A DNA stretch of 10,413 nucleotides from Acidimicrobiaceae bacterium (GTDB taxonomy: Bacteria > Actinomycetota > Acidimicrobiia > Acidimicrobiales > Bog-793): positions 11,346 to 21,758 of the forward strand of contig PMZN01000138.1 in assembly GCA_003170375.1 (NCBI GenBank). The letters are read 5' to 3'. The translations under genes and the position numbers were made by a program. Within the stretch, counting starts at the first letter, position 1; every line of letters begins with the position of its first letter. The notes under the pieces are model-generated. The model saw nothing but the letters and a program-made list of their open reading frames with translations. It did not search any database and was not told where the DNA came from. Positions 1 to 6,369 of this stretch are shown here, in pieces.

Positions 1-1308
1 AACTGGGTGCTCGGCTCATTGGGCATCGAGATCGGCTTGAGCCTGTTCCAGACCGTCTTGGTGCTGGTCATCGGCAACATCATTGGTATGGCCGTCTTCG
101 GCTTCTTCGTCCTGATGGGCCAGCGCACGGGTGTCAGCCAGATGGTGATGGCGCGCAGCGCCTTCGGCCGCCGCGGCGCCTATCTGCCGGCAGCGATCCA
201 GGGACTCATCTCCGCCGGATGGTGCGCGGTCAACACGTGGATCGTCCTCGATCTGGTCCTCGCCCTGATCGGCAAGCTCGGTTACCACGGCGGCACAAAC
301 CTGAAGATCGTCATCGTGCTCCTTGTGATGGGTGTGCAGATCTGGCTGGCGGCGAGGGGCTTCAAGTCGATCGCGAAGTTCGAGCGGTACACCGTCCCGG
401 TCACCTTCTGCGTCTTGATAGCGATGACGATCGTCGCCTGGTCGAAGAACAATGTGCACTGGGGCTACGCGGGCGCCCACCTGCACGGTTGGGCGCTGCT
501 GTCCGCCGAGAGCACGATCATGACCGCGATCGGGATCGGCTGGGGCTGCACCTGGTTCGCCTACGCGTCGGATTACTCCCGGTTCCTGCCGAGGGCGATG
601 TCGCGGTCCAAGGTCTTTTTCGCCAGCGTCTTCGGCCAGTTCCTCCCGGTGGTCTGGCTCGGGATCTTCGGTGCGACTCTTGCCACGGTCACACAGAGGG
701 TCGACCCCGGCGCGCTCGTCGTGTCCAACTTCGGGATCTTGGCCATCCCGGTGCTGCTGCTCGTGCTGCACGGCCCGATCGCGACCAACATCTTGAACAT
801 CTACAGCTGCTCGTTGTGTGCGCAGACCCTGGACTGGAAGCTCAACCGGCGCAAGATCGCGCTGCTCGTCGGCGCCATCGCGCTGGCGTTCACCATCGTC
901 CTGGTCTTCCAGAACAACTTCGCCAGCACTTTGGACAGCTGGCTGTCCGGACTGGTGATGTGGATCGCCCCGTGGGCGGCCGTGACATTGATCCACTTCT
1001 ATTACTTCGCACGCCAAGAGGTCGATGTGGACTTGTTGTACGACCCGCCGGGACATTCCCGCATCGCCGATGTGCGCTGGTCAGCGATCTTCTCGTTCGT
1101 TGTGGGCGCCGTCGCCGCCTGGTGCTTCGAGTACGGCGAGGTCGGCTGGCTGATGGGCCCGGCCGCGACGGCTCTTCATGACGTGGACCTGACATGGCTG
1201 GTCGGTTCGGTGGTCGCAGGTGTCGTATACCTCGTGATCGGTCGCCCGAGCAGGTCGTCGCTGTTCTCGAAGACCTACAAGCCAGCTGTGAAGGAAGTCG
1301 GTGTGTGA
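1..1308 (+). CDS. codB: NCS1-family cytosine/purine permease, 5' end outside the window
   Basis: An integral membrane importer of the nucleobase:cation symporter-1 family, which brings cytosine or related bases across the cytoplasmic membrane, usually with a cation. The open frame runs from base 1 (first codons N-W-V) without a start or ribosome site, so the N-terminus lies outside the window; probably only a short part is missing, because 435 residues are present and family members are about 420-480. About a dozen hydrophobic segments are visible. The conserved loop after the first full membrane segment reads GQRTGVSQMVMARSAFG (about residues 40-56 from the window start). A later segment with GPIATNILNIYS matches the family's substrate-site half. 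The stop overlaps the start of the cytosine deaminase gene (TGATG), so the two are translationally coupled. This pairing is the main reason to favour cytosine; the transporter alone could also carry purines, allantoin or hydantoins. Confidence 0.85.
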   Translation, partial: NWVLGSLGIEIGLSLFQTVLVLVIGNIIGMAVFGFFVLMGQRTGVSQMVMARSAFGRRGAYLPAAIQGLISAGWCAVNTWIVLDLVLALIGKLGYHGGTNLKIVIVLLVMGVQIWLAARGFKSIAKFERYTVPVTFCVLIAMTIVAWSKNNVHWGYAGAHLHGWALLSAESTIMTAIGIGWGCTWFAYASDYSRFLPRAMSRSKVFFASVFGQFLPVVWLGIFGATLATVTQRVDPGALVVSNFGILAIPVLLLVLHGPIATNILNIYSCSLCAQTLDWKLNRRKIALLVGAIALAFTIVLVFQNNFASTLDSWLSGLVMWIAPWAAVTLIHFYYFARQEVDVDLLYDPPGHSRIADVRWSAIFSFVVGAVAAWCFEYGEVGWLMGPAATALHDVDLTWLVGSVVAGVVYLVIGRPSRSSLFSKTYKPAVKEVGV

Positions 1309-2633
1309 TGCAGCTTGTGATCCGCAATGGCCGACTGGCTGCGCCTGGTGCTTCTCCTGAGGGCCTCGTCGACGTGCTCATCGACGAGGGCCGCTTTGCT
1401 GCGGTGGAGCGCGCCGGAGTCCGCGTCGAAGGCGTGGCTCAGGAAATCGACGTGAGCGGGGCCATGCTCAGCCCGCCTTACGTCGAGCCACACGTGCATA
1501 TGGACACCTGCCTGACTGCCGGTGAGCCGCGGTGGAACGAGAGCGGCACGTTGTGGGAGGGCATCGCCTGCTGGTCGGAGCGCAAGGCGATGCTTACCCA
1601 TGACGATGTCGTCGCTCGTGTCAATGAGGTGTTGCGCTGGCAGGTCGCCAATGGCGTCCTGCACGTGCGCAGCCATGTCGACACCACCGACCCGTCACTC
1701 GTCGCGCTCGACGCGCTGATCGAGGTCCGAGAGCGCGTGCGGGACGTGGTCAACCTCCAACTCGTGGCGTTTCCTCAGGAAGGCATCGTCTCGTTCCCTG
1801 ACGGCGACAAGCTGATCGCGGAAGCCGCCCGCCGTGGCGTCGACGCGATCGGGGCGATCCCGCATTTCGAGGACACCCGCGACGATGGGATCCGTTCCCT
1901 CGAGATAGCGGTCTCGACCGCGCTGGACGCGGGGTTGCTCATCGACGTGCACTGCGACGAGATCGACGACGAGCAGTCGCGCTTTGTCGAGGTGCTCGCC
2001 ACACACGCGATGCGTACCGGTCTGCGGGGGCGGGTCACGGCCAGCCACACGACCGCGATGGGCAGCTACAACGCCGCCTACAGCTACAAGCTGCAGCGGA
2101 TCCTGTCGCGGGCCGGCATCAACTTGGTCTGCAACCCGATGGTGAACCTCCACCTTCAAGGCCGCTTCGATGCCTATCCCAAGCGGCGAGGGTTGACACA
2201 GGTGAAGGAGATGCTCGGAGCCGGAGTCAACGTGGCCTTCGGCCATGACGACGTCATGGACCCGTGGTTCCCGATGGGCACCGCCAACCCGCTCCAGGTT
2301 GCGCACGTCGGTGCACTGGCCACCCAGATGACCTCGCCGGCTCAGATTGCCGAGTGCTTTGCGATGGTCACCACGCGAGGAGCCGAGGCACTCTCGTTGG
2401 GCGACTCCTACGGGATAGCGGTCGGCCGGCCTGCGAGCCTCATCGTGTTGCCGGCGACCGATCCGTTCGACGCCGTCCGGCGTCAGGTGCGACCGTGGTA
2501 CGTCATTGCTCACGGCCGGGTCGTGGCCGAGACACCTCCCGCGGCCGCCACTCTCACATGGCCTGGACAAGCCGCAGCGAAGATCGACTTCGTGCGTGAC
2601 CGCGACGTCAGCCAGGCAACCTGGCCGCGCTGA
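1308..2633 (+). CDS. codA: Cytosine deaminase (CodA, amidohydrolase family)
   Basis: A cytoplasmic metal-dependent enzyme that hydrolyses cytosine to uracil and ammonia in pyrimidine salvage. The 441-residue product resembles E. coli CodA along its whole length. Visible active-site elements, offset by one from E. coli numbering as I recall it, are: metal-binding H62 and H64 in EPHVHMDT; Q157 in FPQEG; H215 and catalytic E218 in DVHCDEIDDEQSRF; H247 in TASHTTA; and D314 in FGHDD. The motifs INLVCNP, HLQGRFD and YPKRRG are also intact. I chose ATG 1308 because it overlaps the permease stop as TGATG and places the metal motif where CodA has it. The open frame extends upstream to 1194, but that adds 38 residues lying inside the permease gene with no CodA-like sequence. 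A hairpin follows 10 bases after the stop. The family also includes isocytosine and creatinine deaminases, but the match here is specifically to CodA. Confidence 0.95.
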   Translation: MQLVIRNGRLAAPGASPEGLVDVLIDEGRFAAVERAGVRVEGVAQEIDVSGAMLSPPYVEPHVHMDTCLTAGEPRWNESGTLWEGIACWSERKAMLTHDDVVARVNEVLRWQVANGVLHVRSHVDTTDPSLVALDALIEVRERVRDVVNLQLVAFPQEGIVSFPDGDKLIAEAARRGVDAIGAIPHFEDTRDDGIRSLEIAVSTALDAGLLIDVHCDEIDDEQSRFVEVLATHAMRTGLRGRVTASHTTAMGSYNAAYSYKLQRILSRAGINLVCNPMVNLHLQGRFDAYPKRRGLTQVKEMLGAGVNVAFGHDDVMDPWFPMGTANPLQVAHVGALATQMTSPAQIAECFAMVTTRGAEALSLGDSYGIAVGRPASLIVLPATDPFDAVRRQVRPWYVIAHGRVVAETPPAAATLTWPGQAAAKIDFVRDRDVSQATWPR

Positions 2634-2642
2634 GTGACATGA

Positions 2643-2677
2643 GGCGCCGGGGGAGTCCGAGCGACTTCTCCGGCGCC
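2643..2677 (+). terminator. Strong hairpin after codA, probable terminator without a T-tract
   Basis: Two 15-base arms (2643-2657 and 2663-2677) pair fully as RNA, with two G-U pairs, around the 5-base loop CGAGC. The hairpin starts 10 bases after the codA stop. No run of T follows, which is common for high-GC actinobacterial hairpins. The likely role is to end, or protect the 3' end of, the codB-codA transcript. Structure is seen; function is inferred. Confidence 0.6.
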
Positions 2678-2697
2678 AGTCGTAGGCGGCACGCGTG

Positions 2698-2709
2698 TGA
2701 CATATGTCA
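2698..2709. promoter_or_regulatory. Perfect 12-bp palindrome, candidate operator
   Basis: TGACATATGTCA is a perfect palindrome of two TGACA/TGTCA half-sites separated by AT. It lies 60 bases before the GTG of the ABC ATPase remnant and 21 bases after the codA hairpin. Size, symmetry and position fit the site of a dimeric repressor such as a TetR, GntR or MarR type. No regulator gene is in the window, and no second copy was noticed by eye. A 12-bp palindrome can also occur by chance. Confidence 0.3.
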
Positions 2710-2768
2710 TCGGCAAGTTGTGAGGCTGCACACTGCCCGGAGAGCGCCGATCCTGCCAAGGTTGAACC

Positions 2769-3344
2769 GTGGCCATCGCGAACGATCACCGGGACGGCAT
2801 TCGTCTTTCTCACCTGACCAAGTCCTACGGTGAAGTCCGGGCGGTACGGGGGATAGATGTTGCGATTGCCCCCGGAGAGACCGTGGCGCCCCTCGGGCCA
2901 AATGGTGCGGAAAAGACGACCACGATCGACATGGTGCTCGGGCTCACTCGACCGGACACCGGGACGGTCTCGGTGTTCGGCTCGTCGCCCGCTGAGGCCG
3001 CGAAGGCCGGGGCCGTCGGCGCAATGCTCCAGACGGGATCGCTCGTCCAGTTCCTGAGTGTCCGCGAGCTCCTCACAATGGTCGCGTCGCTCTACCCTCA
3101 TCCATTCGAGCTGAACGACGTACTTCGTCTCACCGGCACCGCAGAACTCGCCGATCGGGCGAAGGCGAAGCTCTCGGGCGGCCAGACCCGGAGCGTCCGT
3201 TTTGCCATAGCGCTGGTTGCCGATCCGGATCTGCTCGTGCTGGACGAGCCGACGGCGGCCCTCGACGTCGAGGGGCGTAGTGAGTTCTGGACCGCGATCC
3301 GTGCGGCGGCCGGGAAGGAGAACAGCCCGGCGAAGTGGATGTAG
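2769..3344 (+). pseudogene. Truncated ABC exporter ATPase with altered Walker A, probable pseudogene
   Basis: The 191-residue product resembles the ATPase subunit of ABC-2 type drug/antibiotic exporters (DrrA/CcmA-like), which normally run to about 300 residues and are followed by a membrane permease gene. Visible in order: an A-loop region near Y20; Walker A GPNGAEKT at 43-50; Q-loop Q88; signature LSGGQ at 135-139; Walker B LLVLDE at 155-160; D-loop ALD at 164-166. Two defects stand out. The Walker A glycine before the lysine is E48 (GAA, one transition from GGA), which should disrupt phosphate binding. The protein also ends as AAAGKENSPAKWM, before the H-loop histidine. Reading the next bases in the other frames does not recover the missing end, so this is not a simple frameshift. 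No permease follows. The GTG start has a weak AAGG at 2758-2761. It may still be expressed as a short protein, but ATPase activity is unlikely. Confidence 0.7.
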
Positions 3345-3660
3345 ACATGATGAACAGGGCGCGCCCCGGACGAGGCCGAGAAGCACCCGGAGGTCGCTGG
3401 AGGTCTGCAGGACCCGGGTGAAGCCGTCGATCATGGGCCCTTCTCGCGCCCTGGGGTTGGTGTCAACTCGGCGGGGCACCTTGGACTTGCTCATTTCGGC
3501 GCACTACAATCCGACCACTCGCGGAGGCGGCGCTCCCTGGGAGATGCGGCGATTGTCTGGTCTTCCTGGCCGAGGCCGCGGGATCGGCGCCCAAACCCGT
3601 GTCGGACGTGATCACCACGACGGCATCGGGACAGGCGAAAGCGCTAGCAAAGGGGGCTTT
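3345..3660. other. Gene-free stretch between the ABC ATPase remnant and the importer operon
   Basis: This stretch of about 316 bases has no convincing gene. The frame of the binding protein stays open through it, back to 3217, but lacks homology, a start context or fitting composition. Reading all frames for the missing ATPase end or an ABC-2 permease gave nothing recognisable. It holds a short GC palindrome (GGGCGCGCCC, 3357-3366), a small inverted repeat (CTCCCTGGGAG, 3533-3543), a possible promoter, and the ribosome site of the next gene. Confidence 0.6.
3481..3510 (+). promoter_or_regulatory. Possible sigma-70-type promoter for the importer operon
   Basis: TACAAT at 3505-3510 matches five of six bases of the TATAAT -10 consensus. 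TTGGAC at 3481-3486, 18 bases upstream, is a weak -35 match. It would start transcription near 3517 and leave an untranslated leader of about 145 bases before ATG 3661. It was picked by eye in the only gene-free region before the operon, so the position is tentative. Confidence 0.3.
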
Positions 3661-5265
3661 ATGCACCGAGACCGAGCTTTCAAGAGGTCCGCTATCGGAT
3701 GGTTGATCGGAGTGACCGCCGCGGCGGTGCTCGTTGTGCCCGTGGCAGTCGCGGCAGGCTCGAGTGGCGCGGCCACGTCGGTGTCTCACAGCAAGATCCC
3801 GAACGCGACGGTCATCTTGGGAACGACGGACCGGATCGTCTCTGCGGACCCGGCAGGCTCCTACGACCTGCCGTCGTGGACGATCATTTACAACGTCTAC
3901 CAGACGCTGGTCAAGTACGTGCCCTACACGACGACGATCGTCCCCGACGCCGCGACATGCGCGTGGCACGGCACGACGACATACGTCTGCATCGTCAAGC
4001 CCAAGCAGTACTTTTCGAACGGCGATCCCGTGACCGGCGCGGACGTCGCGTACTCCTTCAATCGCGTCCTCAAGATCAACAGCCCGCAGGACCCAGGGGC
4101 CCTGATCACCGCGATGAAGAGCGTGACGGCGTCAGGGAACACTGTCACGTTCAAGCTGAAGGCCCCCGACTCCGTGTGGCCGGCCGTGTTGACGACCGGC
4201 GTGGGAGCGATCGTCGACCAGAAGGTGTATCCGTTCGCCAAGCTCCAGCCCGACGCGAAGATCATCGGGTCCGGCCCGTACGAGCTCAAGTCGTACACGC
4301 CTAACCAGTTGGCCGTGTTCGTGCCGAACCCGCACTACGGCGGCAACGACGTCCTGCACAACAGTGAGTTCATCATCCGCTACGAGGAGAGCGCGACGAC
4401 ACTCGTCTCCGACGAGCAGCAGGGCGCCATCGACATCGCCTACCGTGAGCTGACCCCGACCCAGCTTGAGGCGCTCGGGCACTCGAGCGGCGTCAAGATA
4501 GTTGTGGGCAAGGGCCTCGAGATCCGCTACATCGTTTTCAACGAGAAGATCCAGCCTGGCGCGAACCCAGCGCAGAAGCTTGCGGTCCGTCAGGCAGTGG
4601 CGTACCTGGTCAATCGGGCCTCGATCGCGAAGTACATCTACAAGGGGACGGTCAAGCCCCTGTACTCGATCATCCCCGACGCGCTGGAGGGGCACATCAA
4701 CTCGTTCTCCGATGTGTACGGGGCATCCCCCAACCTCGCGAAGGCGAAGTCCGTGCTCAAGGCTGCCGGCGTGGCGACGCCGGTCAAGTTCACCCTCTGG
4801 TACAACACGAACCACTACGCGGACACCGACCTCGCGACCGAGCTGCAGCGTGAGCTCAACGCGTCCGGCCTGTTCAACGTCTCGCTCCAGTCGGCCGAGT
4901 GGACCACCTACACCCAGGCAGCCGACACGGACCAGTACGGGGTCTTCTTGTTCGGCTGGTTCCCCGACTACCCCGACGCGGACGACTACACGGGCCCCTT
5001 CTACATCTGCAACCAGGAGTTCATGCATGACCACTACTGCAGTTCGAAGGTGGACTCGCTCATCTTGCAGGAAGAGGCGTCGGCGGTCCCGTCGGTCCGT
5101 GACAAGGCGTTCGCGCAGATCCAGATGCTGACCGCGCAGAACCCGTCGCTCGTCCCGCTCTGGCAAGGCGGCCAGATCGCCGCAACCCGCGACAACGTGA
5201 CCGGAGTCCAGTCGACGCTCGATGCGTCGTACACGTTCCGGTTCTGGCTCGTCGGGAAGTCCTAA
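3661..5265 (+). CDS. dppA: Peptide-type ABC transporter substrate-binding protein (SBP_bac_5 / DppA family)
   Basis: An extracytoplasmic binding protein that captures the solute, probably a di- or oligopeptide, and delivers it to the permease pair encoded downstream. The 534-residue length is typical of the family. A secretion signal covers about residues 1-38: basic start with KR at 8-9, hydrophobic core at about 12-32, then AAGSSGAAT. There is no cysteine in or after it, so no lipobox. The family fold is shown by YQTLVKYVP (80-88), SNGDPVTGADVAYSFNR (119-135), GSGPYELKSY (203-212), AVRQAVAYLVNR (308-319) and FGWFPDYPDADDYTGPF (431-447). Cysteines occur as C100/C110 and C450/C460. ATG 3661 is chosen because it starts the signal peptide and follows AGGGGG at 3651-3656, only four bases away. 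It is the first gene of the operon. The ligand cannot be read from sequence: relatives bind peptides, nickel, glutathione or sugars. The symbol is by family only. Confidence 0.9.
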   Translation: MHRDRAFKRSAIGWLIGVTAAAVLVVPVAVAAGSSGAATSVSHSKIPNATVILGTTDRIVSADPAGSYDLPSWTIIYNVYQTLVKYVPYTTTIVPDAATCAWHGTTTYVCIVKPKQYFSNGDPVTGADVAYSFNRVLKINSPQDPGALITAMKSVTASGNTVTFKLKAPDSVWPAVLTTGVGAIVDQKVYPFAKLQPDAKIIGSGPYELKSYTPNQLAVFVPNPHYGGNDVLHNSEFIIRYEESATTLVSDEQQGAIDIAYRELTPTQLEALGHSSGVKIVVGKGLEIRYIVFNEKIQPGANPAQKLAVRQAVAYLVNRASIAKYIYKGTVKPLYSIIPDALEGHINSFSDVYGASPNLAKAKSVLKAAGVATPVKFTLWYNTNHYADTDLATELQRELNASGLFNVSLQSAEWTTYTQAADTDQYGVFLFGWFPDYPDADDYTGPFYICNQEFMHDHYCSSKVDSLILQEEASAVPSVRDKAFAQIQMLTAQNPSLVPLWQGGQIAATRDNVTGVQSTLDASYTFRFWLVGKS

Positions 5266-5275
5266 CCAGCTCATC

Positions 5276-5310
5276 CCCAGGGGTCAGGCGCTCGGCGCCT
5301 GGCCCCTGGG
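5276..5310 (+). terminator. GC-rich hairpin between the binding-protein and permease genes
   Basis: Two 16-base arms (5276-5291 and 5295-5310) pair completely as RNA, with one G-U pair, around the loop TCG. It starts 10 bases after the binding-protein stop and ends 30 bases before the permease start. There is no T-tract. Such hairpins inside importer operons often act as partial terminators or block 3' exonucleases, so that the binding protein is made in excess over the membrane parts. Structure is seen; role is inferred. Confidence 0.6.
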
Positions 5311-5340
5311 CAGACCGGGTTTCGAGAAGGGCGCTCAGGT

Positions 5341-6369
5341 TTGTCGTCGTCGAAGGGATCGCTCCGCGGCTACATCATCACACGGCTGATCCTCGTCATC
5401 CCGATGGTCTTCATCCTGTTGACCCTCGTCTTCCTCCTGATGCGCGTCGCTCCCGGCAATCCGATCCTGGCGGCACTCGGAGGTCACCTCTCTCCTGCCC
5501 AGCTCGCGGTCCGTGAACGGATCGGAGGCTACGACAAGTCGCTCATCGTCCAGTACGGCGAATACTTGAAACAGGTCGTGACAGGGCACCTGGGCACCAC
5601 CCTCACCGACCACCGTCCCATCACGCAGGTGATCGCGCAGAACGGGGCGGCCACGCTCGAGCTCACGGTGGCGGCAATGTTTGTCGCTCTCATCGTCGGC
5701 GTCCCGCTCGGAATGCTTGCCGGCCGGAGGCGCGACAGCTGGCTCGACACCGGGGCAAGGGTCTTCGGGATCGTCATCTACGCAGCGCCGGTCTTCTTCC
5801 TCGGCCTGCTCGCCCAGTTGTTGTTCGGTCACATCCTCAATTGGCTCCCGACATCGAGCGAGTCGGGCGTCCTCGTCCAGGCGAATCTCACGCCGCACAC
5901 GAACATCCTCATCATCGACGCGATGATCGACGGGCAGTGGGGTGACATCCCTGACCTGCTCGCACACCTTGTGCTGCCGGCGGCGACGCTCGGTCTCGTC
6001 ATCTCCGGGGTCATCCTGCGGCTCGTGCGGGTGAACGTGATCCAGGCGATGAAAGGTGACTACATCGAGGCCGCCCGAGCCCGCGGGCTGAAGGAGCGGT
6101 CCGTAGTCGTCCGGCACGCCTTCCGCAACGCCCTCGTTCCGATCGTGACCGTCACCGGATTGCAGGCGGCGCTGCTTCTCTCGGGAGCGGTTCTCACTGA
6201 GGAGACGTTCAACTGGCCGGGGATCGGCAGCGAGCTCATCTTCTACCTCGAGGCCCGCGACTACATCGCGGTACAGGGGATCATCACGGTCTTCGCTCTG
6301 GCAGTGGTCGCGATCAGCCTCCTAATCGACCTCATCAACGCGTGGATCGACCCGAGGGTGCGCTACTGA
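5341..6369 (+). CDS. dppB: Peptide-type ABC transporter permease (DppB family)
   Basis: One of the two membrane subunits that form the translocation pore. The 342-residue product has the usual DppB layout: a first membrane helix at about 14-36 (YIITRLILVIPMVFILLTLVF) followed by RVAPGNP, an extracytoplasmic stretch to about 100, then the binding-protein-dependent transport domain with about five more helices (around 103-127, 140-165, 208-230, 268-288, 312-333). The EAA coupling loop that contacts the ATPases is DYIEAARARGLKERSVVVRHAFRN (240-263). The terminal WIDPRVRY is characteristic of the family. TTG 5341 is chosen because the GAGAAGGG ribosome site at 5324-5331 lies nine bases before it and because it puts the first helix close to the N-terminus, as usual. 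The stop overlaps the next start as TGATG. The partner pore subunit is the N-terminal half of the next protein. The exact substrate is unknown. Confidence 0.92.
   Translation: MSSSKGSLRGYIITRLILVIPMVFILLTLVFLLMRVAPGNPILAALGGHLSPAQLAVRERIGGYDKSLIVQYGEYLKQVVTGHLGTTLTDHRPITQVIAQNGAATLELTVAAMFVALIVGVPLGMLAGRRRDSWLDTGARVFGIVIYAAPVFFLGLLAQLLFGHILNWLPTSSESGVLVQANLTPHTNILIIDAMIDGQWGDIPDLLAHLVLPAATLGLVISGVILRLVRVNVIQAMKGDYIEAARARGLKERSVVVRHAFRNALVPIVTVTGLQAALLLSGAVLTEETFNWPGIGSELIFYLEARDYIAVQGIITVFALAVVAISLLIDLINAWIDPRVRY

Noticed and set aside
16..1056. Minus-strand open frame opposite the permease gene
   Set aside because: The translation is a low-complexity, charged sequence with no domain, while the plus strand gives a clear membrane transporter.
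1695..3494. Long minus-strand open frame of about 600 codons opposite codA and the ATPase remnant
   Set aside because: It is the complement of the strongly conserved codA frame. Its product is arginine-, histidine- and aspartate-rich without any motif, as expected from high-GC antisense frames.
3217..3660. N-terminal extension of the binding protein by 148 codons
   Set aside because: It would overlap the ATPase remnant in another frame and bury the signal peptide inside the protein. ATG 3661 has its own ribosome site.
3345..3660. Remains of the missing ATPase end or an ABC-2 permease
   Set aside because: I read all three plus frames and looked at the minus frames and found no H-loop motif and no run of hydrophobic segments.
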